Below, piece by piece: positions 49,523-59,122 of a stretch of DNA of 64,000 nucleotides; within the stretch, counting starts at the first letter, position 1, and every line of letters starts with the position of its first letter. Location of the stretch: positions 2,703,057 to 2,767,056 of the forward strand of contig NZ_LT707409.1 of the NCBI RefSeq assembly GCF_900156875.1, in the 5' to 3' direction. A program made the position numbers and the translations under genes. The notes under the pieces were generated by a model. That model saw only the letters and a list, made by a program, of their open reading frames with translations. It ran no database searches and was not told the origin of the DNA. Source of the stretch: Robertmurraya dakarensis. GTDB lineage: Bacteria; Bacillota; Bacilli; Bacillales; Cytobacillaceae.

Positions 49523-50872
49523 TTATTTCAACCGCTTCTCCAACTCCGCCTTCTTCTCTTCAAACCCAGGCTTGCCGAGCAGCGCAAACATATTCACTTT
49601 ATAAGCTTCAACCCCAGGCTGATCGAACGGATTAACTCCCAATAAATAACCGCTCATCGCACATGCTTTTTCAAAAAAGTAAACTAGGTAGCCGAATGTG
49701 TACTCATCAAGTTTCGGGATGGATACAATCAGGTTCGGCACTCCGCCGTCCGTATGGGCGAGCAGCGTTCCTTCAAACGCTTTGTTATTGACAAAATCGA
49801 TTGTTTTTCCAGCGAGATAGTTCAAGCCATCGAGATCGTTTTCCGTTTTTTCAATGGTTAGTTCGTGACGTGGATTTTCCACTTTAATGATCGTTTCAAA
49901 TAAGTCACGGCGACCTTCTTGAACATACTGACCTAATGAATGAAGGTCGGTTGAGAAATTAGCAGATGCTGGAAAAATTCCCTTTTGATCCTTTCCTTCG
50001 CTTTCACCAAACAGCTGCTTCCACCATTCTGAAAAATATTGAAGACCTGGCTCATAATTGATGAGCATTTCAATACTTTTTCCTTTGTTCAGTAAAATGT
50101 TACGAACAGCTGCGTACTGATAAGCAAGGTTATTTTCAAGTTCTGATTCGCTGAACTCCTCACGGGCATCAGCCGCACCCTTCATCATCGCTTCAATATC
50201 AGCACCGCTCGCCGCAATTGGCAGAAGTCCAACCGCAGTTAACACCGAATATCTGCCACCCACATCGTCGGGGATAATAAACGATTCATAGCCTTCTTCA
50301 TTGGCGAGTGTTTTAAGAGCACCTCGAGCTTGATCAGTCGTGGCATAAATGCGTTTCCGAGCTTCCTCCGCACCGTATTTTTCTTCTAACATTTTGCGGA
50401 AAATCCGGAAAGCAATTGCTGGCTCTGTAGTCGTCCCAGATTTTGAAATCACATTCACAGAAAAATCTTTTCCTTCCAACAGGTCCATGACATCTCTCAT
50501 ATAAGTGGAGCTGATGTTATTCCCAACAAAAATGATTTGAGGTGTTGTCCGCTTTTCTTTCGGAAGAGCATTATAAAAGCTATGCTGCAGCATTTCAATC
50601 GCAGCACGCGCCCCTAAGTAAGAACCGCCAATTCCAATCACCAATAAAACGTCAGAGTCACCTTTTATCTTTTCTGCCGCTTTTTGGATTCTTGAAAATT
50701 CCTCTTTATCATAATCAACCGGAAGGTCAATCCAGCCTAAATAATCACTTCCCGCTCCTGTTTGTTCATGCAGGGAGTGGTGAGCCACTTTAACGAAATC
50801 TCTCATATATTCAATTTCATGTTCTCCAAAAAAGGATAGTGCCTTCGAGTAATCAAAACGCAACTTTGTCAT
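49523..50872 (-). CDS. pgi: Glucose-6-phosphate isomerase
   Basis: 449-residue glycolytic enzyme that interconverts glucose 6-phosphate and fructose 6-phosphate, the branch point to the sugar nucleotides. Substrate and catalytic segments [52 protein letters not shown] and [16 protein letters not shown], and [25 protein letters not shown] are intact. Typical Firmicute length. Lies in the conserved yugN-pgi-yugJ order. Confidence 0.97.
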   Translation of the reverse strand: MTKLRFDYSKALSFFGEHEIEYMRDFVKVAHHSLHEQTGAGSDYLGWIDLPVDYDKEEFSRIQKAAEKIKGDSDVLLVIGIGGSYLGARAAIEMLQHSFYNALPKEKRTTPQIIFVGNNISSTYMRDVMDLLEGKDFSVNVISKSGTTTEPAIAFRIFRKMLEEKYGAEEARKRIYATTDQARGALKTLANEEGYESFIIPDDVGGRYSVLTAVGLLPIAASGADIEAMMKGAADAREEFSESELENNLAYQYAAVRNILLNKGKSIEMLINYEPGLQYFSEWWKQLFGESEGKDQKGIFPASANFSTDLHSLGQYVQEGRRDLFETIIKVENPRHELTIEKTENDLDGLNYLAGKTIDFVNNKAFEGTLLAHTDGGVPNLIVSIPKLDEYTFGYLVYFFEKACAMSGYLLGVNPFDQPGVEAYKVNMFALLGKPGFEEKKAELEKRLK

Positions 50873-50989
50873 CCTTGATCCTCCTAAATTCTATGTATTC
50901 TTTTACACTCTAAACAATCTTTGCTCCGTAATCAAGAAACCCTGATATTGTAAGCGTGTCCAATTAAAGACATTATTTTACATACTATT

Positions 50990-51026
50990 TAAAAATAAAA
51001 ATAACGTGCCGAAACGACACGTTATT
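50990..51026 (-). terminator. Terminator of yugJ
   Basis: AATAACGTG and CACGTTATT pair on the minus strand with further CG pairing inside the loop; TTTTATTTTTA follows. 22 bases past the yugJ stop. Confidence 0.85.
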
Positions 51027-51048
51027 TCTACAATAATGACGATTTCAC

Positions 51049-52212
51049 CTATAAAGAAGCGCGATAAATCGCAAGCACATCATCACGGTTTAATTTTTTA
51101 AAGTTACCGAATTCACCGTTAACCATCGCTTTATCGGCCATTACTTCGATTTGGCTGTCATCAATATCATAATCCGCTAAGCGGGAAGGTGCACCGATGC
51201 TGTTCCAGAACTCGCGGAGTTTTTCGATTCCTTCCAGGCCAGCTTCTTCATCACTTTTTCCTGTTGGATCAACACCGAAGACGCGGACAGCTAACTTTTT
51301 AAAGCGCTCAGGTTTCACATTCAAGTTGTGCTTCATCCAATTCGGGAATAAAATTGCCAGTCCGCCGCCATGAGGAATATCGTAAACCGCTGAGACAGCG
51401 TGCTCAATATTATGTGTAGCCCAATCACCGCGGAAACCCATCGAGAACATTCCATTTAGTGCCATTGTTCCGTTATAAAGGATCGTTGCTCGCTCTTCAT
51501 AGCTTTCCAAGTTTTCTAACAGCCTTGGTGCCGACTCCATCACCGTAAGAAGCTGGCCCTCGCACATACGATCTTGCAATAAAGTATTTTCTTCCAAGTG
51601 GAAATAATGCTCGATGACATGTGACATCATATCAACAATGCCGTAGACAGTTTGGTCTCTTGGCACAGTATAGGTATTTTCAGGATCAAGGATCGAGAAT
51701 TTCGGGAATGTCACAGGACTTCCCCAGCCATACTTCTCCTTTGTTTCCCAATTTGTAATAACAGAACCAGCGTTCATTTCAGAACCTGTTGCAGCAAGTG
51801 TCAGCACAGTTCCAAACGGAAGTGCCTCTTTCGCGAATGCTTTTTTCGTGACGATATCCCATGCATCGCCATCATATTTTGCTCCGGCTGCGATTGCTTT
51901 CGTGCAGTCAATAACACTGCCGCCTCCTACCGCTAGTAAAAATTCTATTCCTTCCTTTTTGCAAAGCTCCACACCTTTTCTTACGGTAGAAATACGCGGG
52001 TTCGGCTCTACACCTGACAATTCAAAGACTTCAGCACCCAGCTCTTTTAACAATGACATGACATCATCATAAAGTCCGCTGCGCTTAATGCTGCCGCCGC
52101 CGTAAACAAGGAGAACCTTCTTGCCGTACTTCGGTACCTCATCTTTTAACGCTTCTAGCTGCCCTTTTCCGAAGATTAATTTCGTTGGGTTCCAATATGT
52201 AAAATTGATCAT
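51049..52212 (-). CDS. yugJ: Iron-containing alcohol dehydrogenase, YugJ/butanol dehydrogenase type
   Basis: About 387-residue NAD(P)H-dependent alcohol dehydrogenase of the BDH group: [73 protein letters not shown]. The iron ligands lie in [12 protein letters not shown] and the later [25 protein letters not shown] at 52212 has AAGGAGGATGATT upstream; the frame extends to 52251 without reason. Synteny with pgi and yuzA matches B. subtilis yugJ/yugK. Physiological substrate is uncertain. Confidence 0.92.
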   Translation of the reverse strand: MINFTYWNPTKLIFGKGQLEALKDEVPKYGKKVLLVYGGGSIKRSGLYDDVMSLLKELGAEVFELSGVEPNPRISTVRKGVELCKKEGIEFLLAVGGGSVIDCTKAIAAGAKYDGDAWDIVTKKAFAKEALPFGTVLTLAATGSEMNAGSVITNWETKEKYGWGSPVTFPKFSILDPENTYTVPRDQTVYGIVDMMSHVIEHYFHLEENTLLQDRMCEGQLLTVMESAPRLLENLESYEERATILYNGTMALNGMFSMGFRGDWATHNIEHAVSAVYDIPHGGGLAILFPNWMKHNLNVKPERFKKLAVRVFGVDPTGKSDEEAGLEGIEKLREFWNSIGAPSRLADYDIDDSQIEVMADKAMVNGEFGNFKKLNRDDVLAIYRASL

Positions 52213-52362
52213 GTTTAAATCATCCTCCTTCAGGTACTTATTATCTTTCATCTTTTTTGTGAATGCAAAAATTACGATTTTTTAAGGATTACCATTGCAT
52301 ATGCATAATATTCTTTTAAAAAAATCACACTATAGGTAATCCCAAATATAAGGAGGTACAGC

Positions 52363-52590
52363 ATGAGCACAATTCAACGTATTGCATTAATTCTTACCAT
52401 CATTGGGGCCATTAACTGGGGGTTAATCGGATTCTTCCAATTTGATCTTGTTGCCTCTATCTTTGGAGGACAGGATTCAGGACTGGCAAGAATCGTCTAT
52501 GGATTAGTCGGACTTGCTGGTTTAATCAACCTCGGTCTATTGTTTAAACCGAACGAGCAAACCGAACCTTCCCCTGAAGCTAGCCGTTAA
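52363..52590 (+). CDS. yuzA: YuzA, DUF378 small membrane protein
   Basis: 75-residue membrane protein with two hydrophobic segments; the DUF378 hallmark ALILTIIGAINWGLIGFFQF and GLARIVYGLVGLAGLINLGLL are clear. AAGGAGGTACAGC precedes ATG. Function unknown. It reads divergently from yugJ, as in B. subtilis. Confidence 0.92.
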   Translation: MSTIQRIALILTIIGAINWGLIGFFQFDLVASIFGGQDSGLARIVYGLVGLAGLINLGLLFKPNEQTEPSPEASR

Positions 52591-52599
52591 ATTACATCA

Positions 52600-52632
52600 A
52601 ACAATCCTTGCTGATTTCCAGCAAGGATTGTT
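52600..52632. terminator. Bidirectional terminator between yuzA and the response regulator
   Basis: AACAATCCTTGCTG and CAGCAAGGATTGTT form a perfect 14-base-pair stem around ATTTC between convergent genes, with T-rich flank on the plus side. Confidence 0.88.
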
Positions 52633-52645
52633 CATTTCAACTTTC

Positions 52646-53353
52646 CTAAAAAAACTCAGCAATCTTACACTCATCTTCCGCTTTATATAAAAAATGTATA
52701 CTCGGACGCCCAACGGAACCATGGTACACCCTGGCATCCAATGCATTTATTTCGCTTAAAAAGTTCAAATACTTTCTAACCGAAACACTTGAAATCCCTG
52801 TTTTTTTAGCAAGCTCTTCCGATTCAAAAGCTATGCCTTCTAATTTCTTCATTTCGGTAAGAATGATTCTTAATGTTGGCTTCGTCAATCCCTTTGGTAA
52901 TTCCTTGGATGTTGAGGATGTTTGTTTTGAAAAAAAGCTTTTATCCAGTTCAGCTTGGGAGAAAGCTCTTTTCCCCTTCATTAAACTTTTCCGATCCTGA
53001 TAGGAATGAAGAGCTTCACTCAGCCGTATGAATGAAAAGGGCTTGATCAGGTAATCAATTGCGCCCAGCCTAACTGCATCTTGAACGGTGATTAAATCTG
53101 ATGCTGCTGTTATCAGAATAACATCGATTTTCTTGTCATTTTCCCTTATGATTCTCAATAGCTCAAGTCCTGTCCCACCTGGCATATAAACATCTAGAAG
53201 AATTAAATCAACTATATTTGATTCTAAAAACCTCGCGGCATCCATTACACTTCCTGCCACCCCAACTGTTTGAAAGCCTTCTAATGAATCAACAAATTTC
53301 TTATTTAGTTCTGCAACCATTGGGTCGTCTTCCACAATAAATACCTTAATCAA
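52646..53353 (-). CDS. CitB/DcuR-family response regulator for dicarboxylates
   Basis: 235-residue regulator: receiver domain with the acidic pair VEDDP, phospho-acceptor LILLDVYMPGGTG and the conserved Lys in DYLIKPF. A linker is followed by a C-terminal winged-helix (LAKKTGISSVSVRKYLNFL) as in CitT, DctR and DcuR. It should switch on the transporter and fumarate genes when its kinase senses C4-dicarboxylates or citrate. Start overlaps the kinase stop by four bases. Confidence 0.9.
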   Translation of the reverse strand: MIKVFIVEDDPMVAELNKKFVDSLEGFQTVGVAGSVMDAARFLESNIVDLILLDVYMPGGTGLELLRIIRENDKKIDVILITAASDLITVQDAVRLGAIDYLIKPFSFIRLSEALHSYQDRKSLMKGKRAFSQAELDKSFFSKQTSSTSKELPKGLTKPTLRIILTEMKKLEGIAFESEELAKKTGISSVSVRKYLNFLSEINALDARVYHGSVGRPSIHFLYKAEDECKIAEFF

Positions 53354-54957
53354 GTCTGATCTCTCCCTGCATTATACGGTATTTCCAATACAAATATAGT
53401 TCCTTTGTTTTCTTCAGAAGTAAACGCAAGGCACCCGCCATATTTTTCTGCTGACTTTTTCGCCAAATAAAGTCCATAGCCTCTCTTTTCACCCTTGCTG
53501 GAAAAACCTTTATCAAATAAATTACCCTTATCAACTTCTCTAATGCCTACACCTGAATCTTCAACCACTACAGTTAAAAGCTCCCCATCAAAAAGTAGTG
53601 ACATCGATACCTTTTTATCTTCTGATTTTTCAACGGCATCGGCAGCATTTTGAATAAGATTTCCCATGATCGTAATCAAGTCATGGGTAAACTCCTGATT
53701 ATTTGTATTAGGGATTACGTTTTCAATCGAAAGTTCTAGAGCGATCCCCTTCTCTCTGGCTGCACTATGCTTCCCAATGATAAAACCTGCTAGGTACGGA
53801 TTTTTAATCTTTCTCGTAATATTCTCCATCTCATCCTGGCTGTTGTGGACAATTCTGTTGATATAATTTGACATGCTGTCATATTCCTTCAATGTTAATA
53901 GCCCTAAAATGACATGAAGCCTATTCATAAATTCATGTGATTGCGCACGTAAAACTTCTGCGTAATGCTTTACACCCGAGAGCTGTTCCGCCAGCAGACG
54001 AACTTCTGATTGGTCCCTAAAGGTAGAAATGGCGCCGGCTATTTTTCCATTAACAATAATCGGGACCGAGTTAATTAATAATTTCACATCTTTGATTTGA
54101 GATTCTTCATCCTCAAGTGATTCCCCAGTCTTTAAAACACGCACCAACACTGAGTCCTTGACGAACAGATCGATATGCTTTCCTGTCTCAATTTTATCCA
54201 TCCCTGTCTTCTTAAAAATTTCCTCAGCTGATCTATTTACAATGGTGATATTCCCGGTATGATCAACTGCAATAATTCCTTCACGAACAGATTCCAACAT
54301 CCTATTTCTCTCTTGATGTATTTTCGCAATTTCAAATGGCTCGAGTCCATATAAGATTTTTTTTATAAAATGAGCAATTACTACAGCACCAAAAATTCCG
54401 ATTAATAGACCATAAGAGATACCAATCGCATTATCCTTTTGAACGGAGAGGATTTCTTTCTCCAGCTCGTCGATTAGTACTCCTACAGCAACCGCGCCTA
54501 TCTGTGTCCCATTTGAATTATAAACAGGCGTAAACGTTCTTAACGACACACCGAGAGTTCCTTCTGATATCGAAACATATTCCTTTCCAGAAAGAACAGG
54601 ATCCTCGTCACCGCCCTTAAATCTCTTCCCAATTTCATCGGGGTCTGGGTGAGATTTACGGACTCCATCCATATCCATGACAACAATGAACTGAACATCG
54701 AGCTCCTTTATTAACTTTTCTGTGTAATCTTGAATACGGGGCTCAGGAATTATCCCCTCCAATCCGCCAATGACTATGGGGGCGTTCGCTATGATTCTTG
54801 AGACATGAAAGGCGACTTCTTCTTTATGTTTCTTCACTCTATCTGAAACCGCTTTATCAGCACGTATATTCATCATCAACAGTGACATCAGCACAACTAT
54901 ACAAACCAATAGGACGATCATGAGCTTCAAAGATAACTTGTTTCGCAACTCTTCCAC
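53350..54957 (-). CDS. CitA/DcuS-family sensor histidine kinase
   Basis: 535-residue membrane kinase. First membrane segment LKLMIVLLVCIVVLMSLLMM; outer PAS-like (PASp/CACHE) sensor domain about 35-170 with VQFIVVMDMDGVRKSHPDPDEIGKRF, typical for citrate/dicarboxylate sensors; second segment GISYGLLIGIFGAVVIAHFI. A cytoplasmic PAS, the phospho-acceptor AQSHEFMNRLHVILGLL and an ATPase domain (LIQNAADAVE, VEDSGVGI, GYGLYLAKK) follow. Ligand by context: malate, fumarate or succinate. It precedes the regulator gene. Confidence 0.92.
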   Translation of the reverse strand: MEELRNKLSLKLMIVLLVCIVVLMSLLMMNIRADKAVSDRVKKHKEEVAFHVSRIIANAPIVIGGLEGIIPEPRIQDYTEKLIKELDVQFIVVMDMDGVRKSHPDPDEIGKRFKGGDEDPVLSGKEYVSISEGTLGVSLRTFTPVYNSNGTQIGAVAVGVLIDELEKEILSVQKDNAIGISYGLLIGIFGAVVIAHFIKKILYGLEPFEIAKIHQERNRMLESVREGIIAVDHTGNITIVNRSAEEIFKKTGMDKIETGKHIDLFVKDSVLVRVLKTGESLEDEESQIKDVKLLINSVPIIVNGKIAGAISTFRDQSEVRLLAEQLSGVKHYAEVLRAQSHEFMNRLHVILGLLTLKEYDSMSNYINRIVHNSQDEMENITRKIKNPYLAGFIIGKHSAAREKGIALELSIENVIPNTNNQEFTHDLITIMGNLIQNAADAVEKSEDKKVSMSLLFDGELLTVVVEDSGVGIREVDKGNLFDKGFSSKGEKRGYGLYLAKKSAEKYGGCLAFTSEENKGTIFVLEIPYNAGRDQT

Positions 54958-55023
54958 CGCTTTATTTATGACTTCTCTATTATGATAAAACAGAAAGGAT
55001 GCTTATAACTGCACATTTCTTGT

Positions 55024-55067
55024 CTATTTCAGCAAAAATGAAATAGAGGACCCTTGTAAGGATCCTC
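55024..55067 (-). terminator. Terminator after the 116-residue gene, beside a TGAAATAG dyad
   Basis: GAGGATCCTT and AAGGGTCCTC (55046-55067) form a ten-pair stem on the minus strand, followed by a T-rich tail. In that tail CTATTTCA (55024-55031) and TGAAATAG (55039-55046) are a perfect inverted pair that could also be a regulator site for the kinase gene. Confidence 0.7.
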
Positions 55068-55074
55068 ATTGTGG

Positions 55075-55425
55075 TTATAGTGGTATTTTTGTTTTTTTAT
55101 AATATTTATAAATGCCCGTCTTTATTCTTACATGAAGCTGTTCTTCTATTTGTCCGAACCAGCACTTTTCAATTTCTCCTGGCGTAAATTTTGCTAATCC
55201 TCCTTTTACTTTTATCCACAGCTTTGAATCATGATCCTGAAAATAACCTGTAATGGATGTGGATAGCGGATGAAACGGTTCTCTGCTGGAGTGAATAGTT
55301 CCGTAATAGATATAGCTTTCGCCGTACTGATCGTGGATCCAGTCATCCTCGCGATTGAGCAGCCACAGCATCCCTTTTTCAATATTCCCGACCAATTTTG
55401 CCTTCTTTTCATAGGTATATTTCAT
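55075..55425 (-). CDS. Uncharacterised 116-residue soluble protein
   Basis: No family recognised. The chain is basic and mixed alpha/beta: NIEKGMLWLLNREDDWIHDQY, IYYGTIHSSREPFHPL, SITGYFQDHDSKLWIKVKGG and IKTGIYKYYKKTK. No signal peptide or membrane segment. ATG has AAAAGGGGATATTTTC-type binding site upstream. It follows the HdrB-like gene by 47 bases, and the gap holds the palindrome TGAAACACTTCA, which recurs before the transporter gene. It has its own terminator. May belong to the dicarboxylate regulon by context. Confidence 0.65.
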   Translation of the reverse strand: MKYTYEKKAKLVGNIEKGMLWLLNREDDWIHDQYGESYIYYGTIHSSREPFHPLSTSITGYFQDHDSKLWIKVKGGLAKFTPGEIEKCWFGQIEEQLHVRIKTGIYKYYKKTKIPL

Positions 55426-55444
55426 AGAAAATATCCCCTTTTAG

Positions 55445-55456
55445 ATGAAACACTTC
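55445..55456. promoter_or_regulatory. TGAAACACTTCA palindrome, copy 2
   Basis: Identical 12 bases occur at 62381-62392 before the transporter gene; arms TGAA/TTCA. Candidate site of the CitB/DcuR-type regulator. Confidence 0.45.
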
Positions 55457-55472
55457 ATTTCTCTCTAACTTT

Positions 55473-56357
55473 TTAGACAAGCTGCAAACTCCGTCTTAGC
55501 ATTGGAATCGCATCAACCACATGACGTTGAATCGCAAGTTCCTCAGGTGAAAGACCTAACGCCAGCCCAATCAGCTGCGGTAAGTGAAGAATTGGCATCG
55601 TAATATCTTCCTTAAAGCCTTTTTGAGCATCCGGCTGATAAGCATCAAGCTGCATTTGGCACAGCGGACAAGGTGTTACTAAACAATCAGCACCAGATGT
55701 TTTAGATGATAAGGTATTCATTCCCGTTAGTCCCATAACTTCTTTTTCGGCAGGAAAGACGGAATGGAAGCCGCAGCAAGCAAGTCTTTGATCAAATTCA
55801 ACACTTTCGGCTCCAAGTACTTCCGCTACCATTTCCATTGATTGTGGATTACGGTGATTTTCAAAGCCCATAATTTTCGGCGGCATTAAAATATGACAGC
55901 CGTAGAAGTTCGCAACTTTTAATCCTGTTAATGGGCGAACGACTTTCTTCCTTAAATTCTCAAGCCCATATTCTTCAATCAGCATCCACAATAAATGGGT
56001 CACTTCCGTATTTCCCTTATACTGCATGCCTGTCCCTCTCAGGCTTTCATTAACTCTCGTTTTAAGGTTATCATTGCGGTCCAGCTTATCCTTTGCAGTG
56101 CGAAGCATGAGTGTACATGTGTTGCATACTGTAATAATTTTCGATACTCCCAGCTCTTCACCCAAGGCGATATTGCGTGCGTTGATTGAGGTAGCTAAGA
56201 AGTCATCCACGTCCTGAATATGGCTTGCCCCGCAGCATGTCCATCCCTTTAACTCAATCAGTTCAATTCCCAATGCCTCTGCAACTTTCAGGGTGGATAT
56301 CATTAATTCTTCTTCAGCCGATTCTAACGTACATCCTGGAAAGAAAGCGTATCTCAT
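55473..56357 (-). CDS. HdrB-like CCG-domain subunit of succinate dehydrogenase/fumarate reductase (SdhE/MfrE type)
   Basis: 294-residue protein with two complete CCG motifs: CTLES with CCGASH and CNTC in the first half, then GCHIL with ACCGFHS and CPLCQ in the second. These Cys sets bind [4Fe-4S]-type clusters in heterodisulfide reductase B. In type E succinate:quinone reductases this subunit replaces the usual cytochrome b membrane anchor. No membrane segment is visible. Its ATG overlaps the end of the iron-sulfur subunit gene by four bases, so the three genes form one unit. Confidence 0.9.
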   Translation of the reverse strand: MRYAFFPGCTLESAEEELMISTLKVAEALGIELIELKGWTCCGASHIQDVDDFLATSINARNIALGEELGVSKIITVCNTCTLMLRTAKDKLDRNDNLKTRVNESLRGTGMQYKGNTEVTHLLWMLIEEYGLENLRKKVVRPLTGLKVANFYGCHILMPPKIMGFENHRNPQSMEMVAEVLGAESVEFDQRLACCGFHSVFPAEKEVMGLTGMNTLSSKTSGADCLVTPCPLCQMQLDAYQPDAQKGFKEDITMPILHLPQLIGLALGLSPEELAIQRHVVDAIPMLRRSLQLV

Positions 56358-57313
56358 CGGTTTTCGACCTCCTCAGCATACTTATAAATTTCTTGAACCC
56401 CTTTAATTCCTTCAACTGCTTTTGGCATATGAAATGGGTTAATTTTTCCTTTTTTAATCATTCTCAGTGCAAAAGGAACCTTCGTTGTTGCCGTTTTGAA
56501 AAGACCATCTGTCTTAATCGGCAGCATCGTTTCATTTAATCGTCCTTTTGTACGAACATCGTTCACAAATGCGAAAGCATGCTTTGCTCCCTGGTTATTA
56601 ACTTCACCCATTCTAATTGATTCCTGACGTAAGAAAGCAACTTGCTCTGTTAGCGGAATCCCTTTTGGACAACTCGTTGCACACTGCATGCAGTGCATAC
56701 ATTTCCATAGTTCATTTTCAATAACAGGTCGAATATGCTCCTCAGGGGAACCATCCCTCGAATCGACTGCGAAACGGTAAGCACGATTTAGAATAAATGG
56801 ATCTAGGTATGTTCCATCATTCACAGCCAATTGATTACATTCTGAAGCACAGATCCCGCAGAGAATACAGTCTGTCGGGGAAGCAATATGATGAAAGTCC
56901 TCTTCGCTTTGAATAAAACCTCCTTCAACATCTCCTTCTACTGATGGAATTAACCATGGCTTCACTTTCTCCATTTTCTCCATCTTTGGCTCCCACGCAA
57001 CGGCGAGGTCTTTAATGACTTCAAAACTTCCCATTGGTTCAAAAGTTAAGTAGTCTGTTTTGAATGTATCAAGGACTTCATCAAGCGATGTTTTACATGC
57101 CAAGTAGGATGATCCGTTCACTTTAACTCCACAGCTTCCGCAAATAGCATGTCGGCAAGCTGATGTAAAGACCAGTGTGGGATCGAACTGTTCACGGATA
57201 GAGGTAAGAGCCCAAAGGATCGTCTTCCCTTTTTCATATGCTAATTGATAATCCTGATACCATTCTTTGTTCCCATCGAATCGTTTGATTTTAAAATGTA
57301 TCTTTCTCATCAA
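56354..57313 (-). CDS. Succinate dehydrogenase/fumarate reductase iron-sulfur subunit
   Basis: 319-residue electron-transfer subunit. The [2Fe-2S] site is ACRHAICGSCGVKVNGSSYLAC, then CILCGICASEC and CMHCMQCATSCPKGIPL. In the last motif a Cys stands where the Ile/Thr/Val of a normal [3Fe-4S] site would be, which suggests a [4Fe-4S] cluster instead, as reported for type E enzymes. A longer than usual C-terminus (about 70 residues) may contact the HdrB-like subunit. Coupled by a four-base overlap with the flavoprotein gene. Confidence 0.93.
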   Translation of the reverse strand: MMRKIHFKIKRFDGNKEWYQDYQLAYEKGKTILWALTSIREQFDPTLVFTSACRHAICGSCGVKVNGSSYLACKTSLDEVLDTFKTDYLTFEPMGSFEVIKDLAVAWEPKMEKMEKVKPWLIPSVEGDVEGGFIQSEEDFHHIASPTDCILCGICASECNQLAVNDGTYLDPFILNRAYRFAVDSRDGSPEEHIRPVIENELWKCMHCMQCATSCPKGIPLTEQVAFLRQESIRMGEVNNQGAKHAFAFVNDVRTKGRLNETMLPIKTDGLFKTATTKVPFALRMIKKGKINPFHMPKAVEGIKGVQEIYKYAEEVENR

Positions 57314-59019
57314 TACTTCCGCTCCTCCGGCTGATATTTCGTAATGGTAACTGGGCTATACTCGAGACGATATTTTTTGCCTTCGTTATGAATGAGCGTA
57401 TGCTTTAAGAATTTCTCATCATCACGGGTTGGATAATCACCTCGGGAATGTGACCCGCGGCTTTCCTTCCGATTAATAGCCCCCATCGCGACTGCTTTTG
57501 CTAATTTTAATAGATTGCCAATTTCCACATAGTTGATAAACGCCATATTGTATTTTTCAGAAGAATCTCCGATATAAGCTTCTTTAAATTGTTCTAGTAA
57601 AACTTCAATTGTGTCGCATGCTTTTTGCATTTCTTTTTCCGTTCGGAAGATTCCTACGTTGTACCACATCGTCTCTGCCATCTTGTCACGGATTTCGAAC
57701 ATGTTAATACCTGTTTTCTTCTCGCGCATCTTTTTGAATTTTTTCACCCAATTTTCTGCATCTTGTTGAAGCTTTTTAGCATCAGTAAAGCTGCGCTTCT
57801 TCGCGGTATCCCTTGCGCCAAGTCCTGCGTATTTACCAAACAGCACCACATCAGCTACTGAATTGCCTCCTAGGCGGTTAGCTCCGTGAATGGAAACAGC
57901 ACAGCATTCACCAGCAGCATGGATCCCTTCGATTGGAGTTGCACATGTTTTGTAATCACTTACATGAATTCCACCCATCATATAATGGCAGCTTGGGCGA
58001 ATAGGCACCGGATCTGTAATTAAATCTACGCCTTCGAAATCCATCGCCAGTTCCCGCACCTGCGGCAAGCGTTCCATAATTTTTTCTTTTCCTAAATGAC
58101 GCAGGTCCATCAATACATAGGATCCCATTCCGTCACCGAAACCTCTGCCTTCTTTAATCTCTGTCTCAATACTGCGGGAAACAAGATCACGTGGTCCAAG
58201 CTCCATTTTTTCAGGAGCATAGCGTGCCATGAATCTTTCTCCATCTTTATTTATTAAATATCCGCCTTCTCCGCGGCAAGCTTCCGATAACAGTACACCC
58301 GTAGAAGCTAGGCCAGTTGGATGAAATTGAACGAATTCTGGATCTTTTATTGGGATACCGACATCAAAGCAGGCTGCCGTTCCGTCTCCAGTCATATTGA
58401 TCGCATTAGTTGTTCGGCTCCAATAGACACGTCCAAATCCACCAGTAGCAATGACCACTGATTTTGCTTGGATGGCATGAATTTCACCTGTTCGGATATC
58501 CATGGCAACCAATCCTTGAAACTTTCCTTTGTCAACTGATAATGACAATAAATACCAATCATTATGAAAGTTTACCTTATTTTTTAAGCATTGTTCATAT
58601 AAAGCATGTAGGATAACATGCCCTGTTTTATCGGCTGAATAACAGGTTCTTGGGCTTGAAGCTCCTCCGAATGGACGCTGTGCAACCCTTCCGTTTTCAT
58701 CACGAGAGAATGGTACCCCCATGTAATCTAACTCTGAAATAAGTTCTGGCATATGAGTGGTGAAAAACTCAACAGCGTCCTGGTCAGCTAAGAAATCGCT
58801 TCCTTTAACGGTATCGCGAAAATGCTTTTCAATGGAGTCTGTTGCATCACGATATCCCATTGCTGCATTGATGCCGCCTTGTGCAGCACCTGTATGTGAA
58901 CGAGTCGGAAAAATTTTACTAAGTACAGCTACGCTTAAATTAGGATCTTTACTGGCATATAGGGCTGACATCATTCCCGCACCGCCAGCTCCTACGATTA
59001 CTACATCGTATTTCAACAT
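57310..59019 (-). CDS. Succinate dehydrogenase/fumarate reductase flavoprotein subunit
   Basis: 569-residue FAD enzyme that reduces fumarate or oxidises succinate in the cytoplasm. FAD-binding VVIVGAGGAGMMSALYAS, covalent-flavin region TRSHTGAAQGG (His42), FVQFHPTG, GEGGYLINKDGERFM and catalytic HYMMGGIHVS, then GANRLGGNSVADVVLFG. All active-site blocks are present. There is no TAT signal, unlike the MfrA of epsilonproteobacteria, so the complex faces the cytoplasm. Whether it runs as fumarate reductase or succinate dehydrogenase is not visible; the neighbours favour fumarate respiration. Confidence 0.95.
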   Translation of the reverse strand: MLKYDVVIVGAGGAGMMSALYASKDPNLSVAVLSKIFPTRSHTGAAQGGINAAMGYRDATDSIEKHFRDTVKGSDFLADQDAVEFFTTHMPELISELDYMGVPFSRDENGRVAQRPFGGASSPRTCYSADKTGHVILHALYEQCLKNKVNFHNDWYLLSLSVDKGKFQGLVAMDIRTGEIHAIQAKSVVIATGGFGRVYWSRTTNAINMTGDGTAACFDVGIPIKDPEFVQFHPTGLASTGVLLSEACRGEGGYLINKDGERFMARYAPEKMELGPRDLVSRSIETEIKEGRGFGDGMGSYVLMDLRHLGKEKIMERLPQVRELAMDFEGVDLITDPVPIRPSCHYMMGGIHVSDYKTCATPIEGIHAAGECCAVSIHGANRLGGNSVADVVLFGKYAGLGARDTAKKRSFTDAKKLQQDAENWVKKFKKMREKKTGINMFEIRDKMAETMWYNVGIFRTEKEMQKACDTIEVLLEQFKEAYIGDSSEKYNMAFINYVEIGNLLKLAKAVAMGAINRKESRGSHSRGDYPTRDDEKFLKHTLIHNEGKKYRLEYSPVTITKYQPEERKY

Positions 59020-59122
59020 TGGGTGAATCCCCCTTGTAATAGTCTTTTCTCACATGCCCGTTCAAGCTTCCCCATTTGTGGAGAAAATCGAACGGTGCAT
59101 GAATGGTGCATAGTTCATGAAT

